DNA of 37,588 nucleotides, taken from the NCBI GenBank assembly GCA_030427145.1, contig JAUHWT010000029.1:1-37588 (forward strand), in the 5' to 3' direction. Positions within the stretch are counted from its first letter, which is position 1; each line of letters opens with the position of its first letter. Source of the DNA: Alphaproteobacteria bacterium. GTDB taxonomy: Bacteria > Pseudomonadota > Alphaproteobacteria > Rhodobacterales > Rhodobacteraceae. The position numbers and the translations under genes are program-made. Below the pieces are notes generated by a model. It had not been told where the DNA came from. It searched no databases and was given only the letters and a program-made list of their open reading frames with translations. Shown here piece by piece: positions 18,530 to 27,759 of this stretch.

Positions 18530-19203
18530 GCGAACCACGCCTTGTGATTTTTGACATGGACGGCACCCTGATCGACAGCCAGAACGAAATACTGGCGTCG
18601 ATGGCCTGGGCGTTTGACAGGGCAGGTCGGGCACAGCCAAGCCGGGAGGATGTTTTGTCCATCGTTGGGCTGTCACTGCCGCAGGCGATGCAGGCGCTGG
18701 TGCCGGATCTGTCACCGGAAGAAACCGAGGAGTTGGCCGAGTACTATCGTAACAGTTTTCTGGCGGACCGGGCCAGCGGCCGCCACGACAGCGGTGCGCC
18801 GCTTTATCCCGGCGCGATGGATGCGATTACAAGGCTTCATTCTGATCCGTGGACACTGCTTGGCGTTGCGACCGGCAAGGCGCGGCGGGGGCTTGACCAT
18901 ACCTTTGGGAAACATGGGCTGGCTCCGTATTTCCACACGCTGCAAACGGCTGACCTGCATCCTTCAAAGCCGCATCCGGCGATGGTTCAGCAGGCTCTGA
19001 GTGATGCGGGCTGCGACCCTGCGCGGGCGGTCATGGTTGGGGACACGACCTATGACATGGAAATGGGGCGCGCCGCCGGGGTGCGGACGGTAGGTGTTTC
19101 CTGGGGATATCATCCCCGTGCGAGGTTGGAGCAGGCGGCTCCGGATGTGATTATTGACGATTTTGCGGATCTCGAAGAGGTCCTGAACGGGTTCTGGAGC
19201 TGA
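18526..19203 (+). CDS. HAD-superfamily hydrolase, phosphoglycolate phosphatase-like
   Basis: 225-aa soluble hydrolase. Motif I FDMDGTLID (residues 9-17) supplies the nucleophilic Asp. A helical cap follows, motif II is VATGK, motif III contains KPHP, and motif IV is MVGDTTYDMEMGRAAG. This is the subfamily IA architecture of phosphoglycolate and related phosphatases; the true substrate cannot be told from sequence. It overlaps the pseudouridine synthase by 4 bases and lies 4 bases before ATP12, so the unit is probably cotranscribed. Confidence 0.88.
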   Translation: MSEPRLVIFDMDGTLIDSQNEILASMAWAFDRAGRAQPSREDVLSIVGLSLPQAMQALVPDLSPEETEELAEYYRNSFLADRASGRHDSGAPLYPGAMDAITRLHSDPWTLLGVATGKARRGLDHTFGKHGLAPYFHTLQTADLHPSKPHPAMVQQALSDAGCDPARAVMVGDTTYDMEMGRAAGVRTVGVSWGYHPRARLEQAAPDVIIDDFADLEEVLNGFWS

Positions 19204-19207
19204 TCCA

Positions 19208-19924
19208 ATGAGTTTTGCGGCACGCAAGCGGTTCTGGAAAGAGGTTTCGATCCGCGAGGAAAACGGCCTGTACCGGGTTGAACTTGACGGCAGGGCAGTG
19301 AAGACGCCGGCGAAACGAGACCTGATGGTGGCCCAGAAACCTCTCGCCGAGGCTGTTGCCGAAGAATGGCGGGCGCTCGACGAGGAAATTGACCCTGAAA
19401 AGCTGCCATACACGCGGTATGTCAACGTCGCGTTGGACCGGTTGCAGGATGAGGCTGAGCCGGTGGTGGAAATGGTTGCTGAATACGGCGGAAACGACCT
19501 CATCTGTTATCGCACCTCTGATCCCGAAGGGCTTTGCCTGCGCCAGCGGGACGCCTGGGACCCCTGGCTTGCATGGGCGCGAAGCGATCTGTCGGCGCCG
19601 CTCTATGCGGTTGAGGGCGTGATGCATCAGGATCAGCCGGCAGAGAGCCTTGCGGCGTTGCGGGCTGCGGTTGCGGATCATGAGCCTGTGCCGCTGGCCG
19701 CGCTTTATGAGCTGGTCACCCTGTCAGGCTCACTGGTTCTCGGGCTGGCCGTGTCGCGCGGTGCGCTGGTTGCGGGCGAGGCGTGGGATTTGTCCCGTGT
19801 GGACGAGACCTGGCAGGCCGAGCAGTGGGGGCGTGATGCCGAGGCTGATGAGCTGGCCCAGGCGAAACGTTCGTCATTCCTGCGGGCGGCTGAATTGCTG
19901 AAACTGTGCAACAACGAGGCATGA
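19208..19924 (+). CDS. ATP12-family F1-ATPase assembly chaperone
   Basis: 238 aa. Resembles the mitochondrial assembly factor Atp12, which holds the F1 alpha subunit before hexamer formation; alphaproteobacteria carry homologues. Visible family segments are RKRFWKEVSI, the LDGRAVKTPAKRDLMV strand pair, AEEWRALDEEIDPEKLPYTRYVNVALDR and YRTSDPEGLCLRQRDAWDPWLAWA. No signal peptide, so cytosolic. It ends the crcB-headed unit. Confidence 0.92.
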   Translation: MSFAARKRFWKEVSIREENGLYRVELDGRAVKTPAKRDLMVAQKPLAEAVAEEWRALDEEIDPEKLPYTRYVNVALDRLQDEAEPVVEMVAEYGGNDLICYRTSDPEGLCLRQRDAWDPWLAWARSDLSAPLYAVEGVMHQDQPAESLAALRAAVADHEPVPLAALYELVTLSGSLVLGLAVSRGALVAGEAWDLSRVDETWQAEQWGRDAEADELAQAKRSSFLRAAELLKLCNNEA

Positions 19925-20062
19925 CCTTAACGGGTGCCGAGCCCGTGTGCGACTTTGTTGGCCGCTGCGGATAATGTGCGTAAAATTTACCAGTTTTTTT
20001 ACTGATTGGTTAACAGCGACCCCCCGTCAGGGTTGACGTTTGCGATTTTCCCAACAAGTCTG

Positions 20063-20079
20063 CTGCCCACTTAGGGCAG
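20063..20079 (+). other. Small hairpin in the aapJ leader
   Basis: The 232-base gap between ATP12 and aapJ holds one clear inverted repeat, CTGCCC/GGGCAG with a 5-nt loop (20063-20068 with 20074-20079). It also holds a TTGACG at 20033 that may be a -35 box, though the matching -10 is poor, and a hairpin-like ACGGG/CCCGT just after the ATP12 stop. I see no sigma-54 promoter. Confidence 0.3.
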
Positions 20080-20156
20080 AACAACAGTCGTCAAGACGTG
20101 CCCGTAAATCGATGATGTTCCGATTCTGGAATGTTAACAGGGAAAAAAGGCTATCC

Positions 20157-21173
20157 ATGAAACATTTACTGTTCGCCGGAACCGCAGTGGCCACCATGGC
20201 GCTTGGTGGAGTTGCGGCCGCCGCGACCCTTGATGACGTCAAGGCACGCGGAAACCTGAACTGCGGAGTGAACACTGGTCTGGTCGGCTTCGCCGCACCG
20301 GACGCGGAAGGCAACTGGAGCGGTTTTGACGTAGCCGTGTGCCGCGCGGTCGCAGCTGCTGTTCTGGGTGATCCGGATGCCGTTGAGTACACGCCCTTGA
20401 CCGGTAAAACCCGGTTCACGTCGCTGGCCTCCGGCGAAATCGACCTGCTCTCGCGCAACACGACCTGGACCTTCAGCCGTGACGTGGACCTCAAGTTCAC
20501 TTTCGTTGGCGTGAACTACTACGATGGTCAGGGCTTCATCGTGAGCAATGATCTGGGTGTGGGTTCAGCTACCGAACTCGATGGCGCGACCATCTGCATT
20601 CAGACCGGAACCACGACCGAGCTGAACCTGGCCGACTTCTTCCGCGCCAACAACATCAGCTACGAGCCGGTTCCGATCGAAACCAACGCCGAAGCACAGC
20701 AGCAGTATCTTGCCGGTGCCTGTGACGCATATACCACCGACGCGTCAGGTCTGGCGGCAACCCGTGCCACCTTTGAGGATCCGGCTGCTCATACGATCCT
20801 TCCGGAAATCATTTCCAAGGAACCGCTTGGGCCGCTCGTGCGTCACGGCGATGACCAGTGGGCCGACGTTGTCCGCTGGAGCATTAATGCCCTGGTCGCG
20901 GCTGAGGAGCTTGGCGTGAATACCGGCAACCTCGAGGAAATGGCCGCCGGTACGGACAATCCGGAAATTAACCGTCTGCTCGGTACAGAGGGTAACCTTG
21001 GTGAGATGATGGGGCTTGAGGCCGATTGGGCCAAAAACGCCATTGCCGCTGGCGGCAACTATGGCGAGATCTTCGCCGAGTTCCTCGGTGAGGGTACAGC
21101 CGTCAACCTGGCGCGTGGTCTGAACGCCCAGTGGACGGATGGTGGTCTGCTTTACGCACCGCCCTTCCGCTAA
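20157..21173 (+). CDS. aapJ: General L-amino-acid ABC transporter, periplasmic binding protein
   Basis: 338 aa. A Sec signal peptide (MKHLLFAGTAVATMALGGVAAA) is followed by the SBP_bac_3 fold starting TLDDVKARGNLNCGVNTGLVGFAAPD. GFDVAVCRAVAAAVLGDPDAVEY and LLSRNTTWTFSRDVDL are typical of the AapJ/BztA group, which binds many polar amino acids. The ATG at 20157 has GGGAAAAAAGG upstream; earlier in-frame starts would spoil the signal peptide. The permeases and ATPase follow, after a stable hairpin. Confidence 0.94.
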   Translation: MKHLLFAGTAVATMALGGVAAAATLDDVKARGNLNCGVNTGLVGFAAPDAEGNWSGFDVAVCRAVAAAVLGDPDAVEYTPLTGKTRFTSLASGEIDLLSRNTTWTFSRDVDLKFTFVGVNYYDGQGFIVSNDLGVGSATELDGATICIQTGTTTELNLADFFRANNISYEPVPIETNAEAQQQYLAGACDAYTTDASGLAATRATFEDPAAHTILPEIISKEPLGPLVRHGDDQWADVVRWSINALVAAEELGVNTGNLEEMAAGTDNPEINRLLGTEGNLGEMMGLEADWAKNAIAAGGNYGEIFAEFLGEGTAVNLARGLNAQWTDGGLLYAPPFR

Positions 21174-21183
21174 GACGGATTTC

Positions 21184-21209
21184 TCAGGGGCGCCGGTTGG
21201 CGCCCCTGA
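21184..21209 (+). terminator. Stable hairpin between aapJ and aapQ
   Basis: An 11-bp perfect stem (21184-21194 with 21199-21209) with a GGTT loop starts 10 bases after the aapJ stop. ATTCGTTTA follows, so termination is partial at best. Such hairpins after binding-protein genes usually protect the 3' end and keep binding protein in excess over permease. Confidence 0.65.
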
Positions 21210-21311
21210 ATTCGTTTACGCAGTCATGCGAAAACGTGGTTCCTGGCATTAAGAACCCCACAAGAGGGTAGCACGCCAGCGGAGCTGAAAGTCCAGACAG
21301 GGGCACTCCAG

Positions 21312-22571
21312 ATGACGACTTCCGCCGATGTACCATCCGGGCGATTCCGCCTGAGTATGCTGATTTACGATTCCCGTTACCGGTCGCTCACGATCCAGAC
21401 GGTTGCCCTGATAGGGTTCCTGCTGCTGATCGGTTGGTTGGTCAACAACACTCTCCAAAACCTCAGCGCGCTTGGCAAACCGATTGATTTTACTTTCCTG
21501 TCCGAACCAGCGGGATACGACATCAACCAGCGCCTTCTGGAATACGATTCTCAGGACAGCCACTGGCGGGCGGCTGTACTTGGTCTATTGAATACCCTGC
21601 TGGTTGCGGTGCTGGGCTGCATCGCGGCAACCATTCTCGGTGTGATCATTGGTGTTCTGCGCCTGTCGAACAACTGGCTGGTTGCACGGGTGATGACCGT
21701 TTACGTCGAGTTCTTCCGTAACGTACCGGTGCTTTTGTGGATCGTTTTTATCATGGCGATCCTGATCGAGACGCTGCCCGCGCCGCGAGCCTTTCGGGGT
21801 GAGAACCCTGAGGCGTCCTTGATGCTATATGATACAGTGGCCGTGACCAACCGCGGGGTGTATATTCCGGAGCCGTTGTTCAGCCGAGGGTTGGGCGACG
21901 TACCAATGTTTGGCGGCGCTATTGAGATCAGCCTCGATTTGATGGCGATTCTGATCGTGCTGGCCGGCGGGATCTATGCGGCGCACCGAGTGAAGCTGCG
22001 CGCGGACCGGATACAGGAGACGACTGGCGACCGCCCTACGACCTGGTATCTCCGGCTCGGTTTGATTTTCGTACCATTGTTGATTGTGCTGGTCGCGCTT
22101 GGTTTTCACCTTGGCTATCCTGCGCTGAAGGGGTTTAACTTCCAGGGGGGCACGCACCTGCGTAATTCGCTGATCGCGCTTTGGCTGGCTCTGTCACTCT
22201 ATACTGCCGCATTCATTGCGGAGATCGTGCGGGCCGGGATCATGGCGATTTCCAAGGGCCAATCCGAGGCGGCGGCGGCACTGGGGCTGCGTCCAAACCG
22301 GACCATGAACCTCGTGATCCTGCCTCAGGCACTACGCGTTATCATTCCGCCGCTGATTTCCCAGTATCTCAACCTGACCAAAAACTCGTCGCTCGCAATT
22401 GCGGTGGGGTACATGGATCTGACCGGTACACTGATGGGAATCACGCTCAACCAGACCGGGCGTGAGCTTGAGACGGTGTTGATGGGAATGCTCGTCTACC
22501 TGATGATTTCGCTGTCCATTTCGGCTGCGATGAACTTCTACAACAATTCCGTCAAGCTGAAGGAGCGCTGA
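21312..22571 (+). CDS. aapQ: General L-amino-acid ABC transporter, permease 1
   Basis: 419-aa inner-membrane permease with a long N-terminal extension typical of AapQ/BztB. Hydrophobic segments include residues 31-46, about 90-115 and 130-150. The conserved EAA loop is IVRAGIMAISKGQSEAAAALGLRPNRTMNLVILPQALRVIIPPL near residues 310-350, which docks on the ATPase. One base separates it from aapM, so the two half-channels are coupled. Confidence 0.93.
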   Translation: MTTSADVPSGRFRLSMLIYDSRYRSLTIQTVALIGFLLLIGWLVNNTLQNLSALGKPIDFTFLSEPAGYDINQRLLEYDSQDSHWRAAVLGLLNTLLVAVLGCIAATILGVIIGVLRLSNNWLVARVMTVYVEFFRNVPVLLWIVFIMAILIETLPAPRAFRGENPEASLMLYDTVAVTNRGVYIPEPLFSRGLGDVPMFGGAIEISLDLMAILIVLAGGIYAAHRVKLRADRIQETTGDRPTTWYLRLGLIFVPLLIVLVALGFHLGYPALKGFNFQGGTHLRNSLIALWLALSLYTAAFIAEIVRAGIMAISKGQSEAAAALGLRPNRTMNLVILPQALRVIIPPLISQYLNLTKNSSLAIAVGYMDLTGTLMGITLNQTGRELETVLMGMLVYLMISLSISAAMNFYNNSVKLKER

Positions 22572-22572
22572 G

Positions 22573-23877
22573 ATGACCGACGTATCTTTTGTCCGTTCCG
22601 AAATGCTGCCTGAAAAAGCGCCGCCCCTGTCTACGACAGGGCCGGTGGGCTGGCTGCGGGAGAACCTTTTCTCATCGGTTGCCAATTCAGTCATGACGGT
22701 GATCACGCTCGTGGCGATCTATCAGGTGCTGGCCGTTTTCTTCTCCTGGGCGTTTCAGTCAACCTGGGAGGCAGAATCCCTCAGCCAGTGCCGCGAGATT
22801 TTCGCGGCGACCGGAGTGGAGGGCGCACATGGCGGTGCCTGCTGGGGAGTCATCCGGGAACGGTTCAGCCAGCTTATCTTTGGGTTCTATCCGGTTGAGT
22901 TGCGCTGGCGTCCGGTGTTGACCTTTCTGCTTCTGCTTGCGGCGATTGCCCCGGTCCTGTTCACCTGGGCGCCGCGGAAGCTCCTGTATCTGACCGCCGT
23001 GTTCCCATTTCTTGGCGCTTGGCTGCTTTGGGGTGGTGCGATCTGGAATCCTCTAGTGGCAATGGCCGGTTTTGCGATCGGCTTTTTCGCGTACCGGTTC
23101 GTTTCCGGCGCCTTCGGGCCGCTAATTGGAGTGATCTGCGCAGCATTAGCTCCAGTCATCTGGTGGATTTTCCTCGCCGGCCCGGTCGCAGGTCTTCTGA
23201 CTTCAATCATTCCTCTCGGCATTGAGGCGGTTGAGAGCCGCAACTTTGGCGGCTTCATGCTCTCAATCACAATTGGGGTCGTTGCCATTGGGGCGTCGCT
23301 GCCTCTTGGGATTGTTCTTGCACTGGGACGTCAGTCGGATCTGTTCATCGTGAAATCGCTCTGCGTCGGGTTCATCGAGTTCATCCGTGGTGTGCCGCTT
23401 ATTACGCTCCTGTTTGTGGCATCGACGCTATTAAATATCTTCATGCCGCCGGGCACGAACTTCGACATCATTCTGCGCGTGATGATCATGGTGACGTTGT
23501 TTGCCTCCGCCTATATGGCTGAGGTGATCCGCGGCGGCCTCGCGGCGCTGCCGACCGGACAATATGAGGCGGCGGATGCACTGGGTCTCGACTACTGGAA
23601 GGCCCAGCGGCTCATCATTATGCCGCAGGCCCTCAAAATTTCGATTCCAGGAATCGTTTCAACGTTTATCGGCGTGTTTAAGGACACAACGCTTGTGTCG
23701 ATCATCGGCCTTCTCGATCCGTTGGGGCTGAGCAACGCCATTCGGGCGGATCAGGACTGGAACGGTATCGTGTGGGAGCTTTACGGCTTTATCGCGCTGA
23801 TGTTCTTTATCTTCTGCTTCTCCATGTCACGTTATTCCATGTATCTGGAGCGCAAGCTTCAGACCGGCCATCGCTAG
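22573..23877 (+). CDS. aapM: General L-amino-acid ABC transporter, permease 2
   Basis: 434-aa membrane partner of AapQ. The N-terminal half has extra helices and a Cys-containing periplasmic loop ([17 protein letters not shown]), as in AapM/BztC. The C-terminal half carries the transport core with [16 protein letters not shown] and the EAA loop [38 protein letters not shown]. Ten bases containing TAGGAG precede the ATPase gene. Confidence 0.93.
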   Translation: MTDVSFVRSEMLPEKAPPLSTTGPVGWLRENLFSSVANSVMTVITLVAIYQVLAVFFSWAFQSTWEAESLSQCREIFAATGVEGAHGGACWGVIRERFSQLIFGFYPVELRWRPVLTFLLLLAAIAPVLFTWAPRKLLYLTAVFPFLGAWLLWGGAIWNPLVAMAGFAIGFFAYRFVSGAFGPLIGVICAALAPVIWWIFLAGPVAGLLTSIIPLGIEAVESRNFGGFMLSITIGVVAIGASLPLGIVLALGRQSDLFIVKSLCVGFIEFIRGVPLITLLFVASTLLNIFMPPGTNFDIILRVMIMVTLFASAYMAEVIRGGLAALPTGQYEAADALGLDYWKAQRLIIMPQALKISIPGIVSTFIGVFKDTTLVSIIGLLDPLGLSNAIRADQDWNGIVWELYGFIALMFFIFCFSMSRYSMYLERKLQTGHR

Positions 23878-23887
23878 GAGCCACAAC

Positions 23888-24691
23888 ATGTCCGAAACAG
23901 CACCCACATCCGTTGCCAACCGGGAAGTTAACCGGTCGCAGATGCAGGTCTCTGACGAGGTCGCGATTGAAATTGTCGGAATGAACAAGTGGTACGGTCA
24001 GTTCCATGTTCTTCGCGACATCAATCTGACCGTCAACCGCGGGGAGCGGATCGTTATCTGTGGCCCGTCCGGGTCAGGTAAATCCACCCTGATCCGGTGC
24101 ATCAACCGGCTGGAGGAACACCAGCAGGGGAAGATTGTGGTCGACGGGACGGAGCTGACTTCCGATCTAAAAAACATTGATCGGATCCGGTCCGAGGTTG
24201 GCATGGTGTTCCAGCACTTCAACCTGTTTCCGCATCTGACCATTCTGGAAAACTGCACCCTGGCGCCGATCTGGGTGCGCAAAACACCCCGCAAGGAAGC
24301 CGAGGAGCGTGCTATGCACTTCCTCGAAAAGGTGAAAATTCCGGAACAGGCGAGCAAATACCCGGGTCAGCTTTCGGGCGGACAGCAGCAGCGTGTGGCG
24401 ATTGCCCGGTCGCTCTGCATGATGCCGCGGATCATGCTTTTTGACGAGCCGACATCAGCCCTCGATCCCGAGATGATCAAGGAAGTGCTTGAGACAATGA
24501 TCGAACTGGCGGAGGAGGGCATGACGATGCTCTGCGTAACCCATGAGATGGGCTTCGCACGGCAGGTGGCCAACCGCGTCATCTTTATGGATGCCGGTCA
24601 GATCGTGGAGCAAAACGAACCGGAAGAGTTCTTCAACAACCCCCGGTCCGAACGTACTCAACTGTTCCTCAGTCAGATCCTCGGCCATTAG
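23888..24691 (+). CDS. aapP: General L-amino-acid ABC transporter, ATPase
   Basis: 267-aa cytosolic ATPase powering the importer. Walker [11 protein letters not shown]-loop [12 protein letters not shown], signature [15 protein letters not shown], Walker [12 protein letters not shown] and H-loop CVTHEMGFA are all intact. The N-terminal 25 residues before [10 protein letters not shown] are a short extension. Last gene of the aap operon, closed by a terminator. Confidence 0.96.
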   Translation: MSETAPTSVANREVNRSQMQVSDEVAIEIVGMNKWYGQFHVLRDINLTVNRGERIVICGPSGSGKSTLIRCINRLEEHQQGKIVVDGTELTSDLKNIDRIRSEVGMVFQHFNLFPHLTILENCTLAPIWVRKTPRKEAEERAMHFLEKVKIPEQASKYPGQLSGGQQQRVAIARSLCMMPRIMLFDEPTSALDPEMIKEVLETMIELAEEGMTMLCVTHEMGFARQVANRVIFMDAGQIVEQNEPEEFFNNPRSERTQLFLSQILGH

Positions 24692-24698
24692 GAAGGCA

Positions 24699-24742
24699 GG
24701 CTCCGTCTCCCATTTGAAAAGGAGACGGAGCCACTACTTTTT
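24699..24742 (+). terminator. Bidirectional terminator between aapP and the cupin gene
   Basis: A perfect 12-bp stem (24699-24710 with 24721-24732) with a 10-nt A/T-rich loop is followed on the plus strand by ACTACTTTTT. On the minus strand the stem begins right after the cupin stop, followed by a weaker tail. It serves the two convergent genes. Confidence 0.8.
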
Positions 24743-25225
24743 GCCGACATTGCCGCCCGGTTCCTCAATTCGGTCCAGATCCACGACTGACCAGGGCAGC
24801 CCTTTGTTGCGGTAAATTCGCTTACCTTTGTTCGGATACTCTCCAACGTCGTGCGGCAAGCGCTCTCCTACGACGATACAGCGCAGAGTTTGTGGTCCGG
24901 TATTGCGGATTGTGTGGGCCAGACCGCCCTTGCGATAACCTATGAAATCCCCCGGTTCGACAGGGATCTGCTCGTTTCCGATAATTGCGGTGGCCGTGCC
25001 CTCAAGGACGAAAACGCACTCGTCCTCATGGAAATGGCGGTGGTATTCGGTGGTTTCATGGCCCGGTTCGACTTCGATGATGTGAAAGCCGAAGCCGGTG
25101 ATGCCGGTCAGGTCACCGAGGGATTTGTTTGTTCGTTTTGCATTCGGATTAAGAAAGTGGGTTTTTTTAACTCCGTCCATCGCGGCGATCTCCTCGCGAG
25201 AGACATGGTATTTTTCGTCATCCAT
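24734..25225 (-). CDS. Cupin-fold protein of unknown substrate
   Basis: 163 aa with a single cupin domain at about residues 50-130. The metal-site motif reads EYHRHFHEDECVFVLEG and the second cupin motif is PGDFIGYRKGGLAHTIRNTG, giving three His and a Glu available for metal. It resembles the COG3837-type uncharacterised cupins often found near XRE-cupin regulators. It is divergent from such a regulator here and could be its target or an isomerase/epimerase for the neighbouring pathway. Function not assigned. Confidence 0.8.
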   Translation of the reverse strand: MDDEKYHVSREEIAAMDGVKKTHFLNPNAKRTNKSLGDLTGITGFGFHIIEVEPGHETTEYHRHFHEDECVFVLEGTATAIIGNEQIPVEPGDFIGYRKGGLAHTIRNTGPQTLRCIVVGERLPHDVGEYPNKGKRIYRNKGLPWSVVDLDRIEEPGGNVGKK

Positions 25226-25268
25226 GTACGGTGGCTCCTGAGTTTTTCATGCTTTGCCTGCATCGCCA

Positions 25269-25311
25269 CGTGAAATATCGGTTTGACTTTTCACGGGAGT
25301 CTCACGAGAAT
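25269..25311. promoter_or_regulatory. Operator-like repeats and promoter between divergent cupin genes
   Basis: An inverted repeat CGTGAAA/TTTCACG (25269-25275 with 25289-25295, 13-base spacer) is followed by a third CACG half-site at 25303-25306, 11 bases after the previous one. A promoter reading right, TTGACT (25283-25288), 17 bases, GAGAAT (25306-25311), lies across these repeats. The layout fits autoregulation by the XRE-cupin protein; that is inference. Confidence 0.45.
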
Positions 25312-25340
25312 TATGGCTGACTCTTGAGGCAAAGGCACCC

Positions 25341-25907
25341 ATGAACGTCGACTCTCCCACCTCCACCCTTGGTCGCGATCTGCGGGCGCTTCGAAAATCG
25401 CGCGGAATGACGTTGGAGGCCGTTGCCAAAGCACTGGGAAAATCGGTGGGGTGGATCAGCCAGGTTGAGCGCGACATTTCCAATCCGGAGATTTCGGCCC
25501 TGCGTGAATTTGCGGAACTTTACCAGGTGCCAATGTCCCTGTTTTTCGGATCGGCCGTCGTCCCATCTGGAGAAGAGGGGCGCATTGTTCGGGCTGCGGG
25601 GCGTCGGAGGATCGGGGAGGGAACGGAAGGATTTGTGGAGGAACTGCTGTCTCCCGATCTGACGGACAGTTTCGAGGTGATCCATTCCAGTTTTTCGCCC
25701 GGAGCGAAAATGATGGACGGCCGTGTTCGACCAACTCAGGAGGTCGTGTATATGGTTTCGGGAAAGCTGGATGTGTGGATTGGAGAGGCGCAATTTACGG
25801 TCGGTGCCGGTGACAGCTTCCGCGTCAAAAATGAGCGACTGCGCTGGGCGAATCCTTACAGTGAAACCGCAACGACCGTCTGGGTAATTTCCCCGCCGGT
25901 CTATTAA
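25341..25907 (+). CDS. XRE-family regulator with C-terminal cupin sensor
   Basis: 188 aa. Residues about 10-65 are a helix-turn-helix domain (LGRDLRALRKSRGMTLEAVAKALGKSVGWISQVERDISNPEISAL). Residues 110-180 are a cupin domain with GAKMMDGRVRPTQEVVYMVSGKLDVWIGEAQFTVGAGDSF. This is the PuuR/DdlR-type architecture, in which the cupin senses a small ligand. It is divergent from another cupin gene and upstream of the SDR-FAH pair, so it likely controls one or both. The ligand is unknown. Confidence 0.9.
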   Translation: MNVDSPTSTLGRDLRALRKSRGMTLEAVAKALGKSVGWISQVERDISNPEISALREFAELYQVPMSLFFGSAVVPSGEEGRIVRAAGRRRIGEGTEGFVEELLSPDLTDSFEVIHSSFSPGAKMMDGRVRPTQEVVYMVSGKLDVWIGEAQFTVGAGDSFRVKNERLRWANPYSETATTVWVISPPVY

Positions 25908-26091
25908 AGCGGCGGATCCGCTTGGGAAAAAGCGGTCTGGTGGCCGCTGGTCCATTTTGTGAGGTTTGCGAAACAGTTTGCGCGAAAATGCGGTACTGTT
26001 GGCATGGACTTCCCTCAAGCATTTGTGAAATGATCCGCCCGATCCAAAGGCCGCTTCTGAAAGGGGCCATAATCATATTCTTGGGGGAAGA

Positions 26092-26829
26092 ATGAACCGA
26101 CTTCAGGGGAAAACCTGCCTGGTCACGGCTGCCGGTCAGGGCATAGGTCGCGCCACGGCGCTGGCCATGCATCGGGAGGGCGCGCGGGTTATCGCTACCG
26201 ATCTTCGTCCGGACGGACTGACCGAGCTGCAGACGGACGGACTTGAGACCGATACGCTTGATGTCCTCGACCATGATGCGATCATTGCGACGTGCGACAG
26301 TGTTGGCGATGTGGATGTTCTGTTCAACTGCGCAGGATTTGTCGCTGGTGGCACGATCCTCGACTGCGACGATGACCAATGGGATTTTTCGTGCAATCTG
26401 AACATGAAGGCGATGTTTTGGATGATGCGCGCCTTTCTGCCTGGAATGGTCGCCCGGGAGAGGGGATCGATCATCAACATATCGTCCGTCGCATCCTCCG
26501 TCATTGCCGCGCCGAACCGGTTTGTCTACGGCGCGACAAAAGCGGGAGTGATTGGCATGACAAAATCCGTTGCCGCGGATTTTGTAACCAAGGGCATCCG
26601 CTGTAATGCCATCTGCCCTGGCACCGTGCAGAGCCCGTCGCTTGACGATCGGATGCGCGCCCAGGGTGACTATGAAGCAGCCAAAGCCGCATTCGTCAGC
26701 CGACAGCCCATGGGTCGGCTGGGACAGGCCGAGGAGATTGCCGCGCTGGCGGTTTACCTCGCTTCTGACGAATCCGCATTTACCACCGGGGTCGCTCATG
26801 TGATCGACGGCGGCTGGGCCAATACCTGA
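26092..26829 (+). CDS. SDR-family NAD(P)-dependent dehydrogenase (deoxy-sugar acid type)
   Basis: 245-aa Rossmann-fold enzyme. The cofactor motif is TAAGQGIG (residues 12-19, Ala replacing the usual first Gly). NCAG is at 79-82, and the catalytic Ser lies in INISSVAS with Tyr146 and Lys150 in YGATK. The segment ICPGTVQSPSLDDRM is typical of the DHRS6 / 2-keto-3-deoxy-L-fuconate dehydrogenase group. Together with the FAH hydrolase 14 bases downstream, this suggests oxidation of a 2-keto-3-deoxy sugar acid. The substrate is inferred. Confidence 0.85.
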   Translation: MNRLQGKTCLVTAAGQGIGRATALAMHREGARVIATDLRPDGLTELQTDGLETDTLDVLDHDAIIATCDSVGDVDVLFNCAGFVAGGTILDCDDDQWDFSCNLNMKAMFWMMRAFLPGMVARERGSIINISSVASSVIAAPNRFVYGATKAGVIGMTKSVAADFVTKGIRCNAICPGTVQSPSLDDRMRAQGDYEAAKAAFVSRQPMGRLGQAEEIAALAVYLASDESAFTTGVAHVIDGGWANT

Positions 26830-26843
26830 CAGGGAGAAACTGA

Positions 26844-27692
26844 ATGAAACTACTGCGATTTGGAAATGCCGGGTTTGAGAGACCAGGCATGTTGGACGAT
26901 ACTGGCACCATCCGCGATCTTTCCGGCCTCGTTGGTGACATCTCCGGCACGACACTATCCGACGGTGGCCTGGCACGGCTGCGGTCGCTTGATCCGTCGG
27001 TTCTTCCAGAGGTGGATCCGTCCGTGCGTCTGGGACCCTGCGTTGCTGGAACCGGAAAATTCATCTGCATTGGCCTGAACTATTCTGACCACGCCGCTGA
27101 ATCCGGCATGGAGGTTCCGCCCGAGCCCATCATCTTCATGAAGGCCACCAGCGCCATTTGCGGCCCGAACGATCCGGTCATCATTCCGCGCGGGTCGGAA
27201 AAGACCGACTGGGAGGTTGAACTCGGCGTCGTCATCGGCAAGCGCACCAAATACGTCTCCGAGGAGGAAGCTCTGGACTGCATCGCGGGATACTGCCTCA
27301 CCAATGACGTGTCCGAGCGCGCATTTCAGGCTGAGCGATCCGGTCAGTGGACCAAAGGCAAATCCTGCGACAATTTTGGCCCGATCGGCCCCTGGCTGGT
27401 GACGCGCGACGAAATCGCTGATCCCCAGGATTTGGGCATGTGGCTGACCGTGAACGGCGAAACCCGGCAGAAGGGCACGACCGCAACGATGGTGTACGGT
27501 GCCGCGTTCTGCGTGAGCTATCTCAGCCAGTTCATGAGTCTCGAGCCCGGCGATATCGTGTCCACCGGAACGCCTCCGGGAGTTGGCATGGGCATGAACC
27601 CTCCAACCTACCTCAAATCCGGGGACGTGATTGAACTCGGCATCGACAGACTTGGTGACCAGCGTCAAGTATGTATCGACGATCCTGATTGA
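26844..27692 (+). CDS. Fumarylacetoacetate hydrolase family protein
   Basis: 282 aa. The FAH fold is shown by FICIGLNYSDHAAESGMEVPPEPIIFMKATSAICGPNDPV, EKTDWEVELGVVIGK (metal-binding acidic residues) and GDIVSTGTPPGVGMGMNPPTYLKSGD. The closest functional group by motif and partner is 2,4-diketo-3-deoxy-L-fuconate hydrolase, which splits the diketo acid into pyruvate and an acid. FAH proteins are promiscuous in annotation, so an isomerase or decarboxylase activity is possible. Cotranscribed with the SDR gene. Confidence 0.88.
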   Translation: MKLLRFGNAGFERPGMLDDTGTIRDLSGLVGDISGTTLSDGGLARLRSLDPSVLPEVDPSVRLGPCVAGTGKFICIGLNYSDHAAESGMEVPPEPIIFMKATSAICGPNDPVIIPRGSEKTDWEVELGVVIGKRTKYVSEEEALDCIAGYCLTNDVSERAFQAERSGQWTKGKSCDNFGPIGPWLVTRDEIADPQDLGMWLTVNGETRQKGTTATMVYGAAFCVSYLSQFMSLEPGDIVSTGTPPGVGMGMNPPTYLKSGDVIELGIDRLGDQRQVCIDDPD

Positions 27693-27706
27693 TCAAATAA
27701 CTCCAT

Positions 27707-27736
27707 GGCAGAGCAGCGGTATTGCGCTGCTCTGCC
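27707..27736. terminator. Hairpin between convergent FAH and uvrB genes
   Basis: A perfect 12-bp stem (27707-27718 with 27725-27736) with a GTATTG loop lies in the 67-base gap. Neither side has a good T tract, so efficiency is uncertain, but the placement fits a shared transcription end. Confidence 0.6.
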
Positions 27737-27759
27737 CCTTAAGCCATTTGCTCTACTGC

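Noticed and set aside
25825-26976. A 383-codon minus-strand frame across the SDR gene
   Set aside because: It covers a complete SDR with catalytic residues on the plus strand and crosses two intergenic regions; it is a codon-bias shadow.
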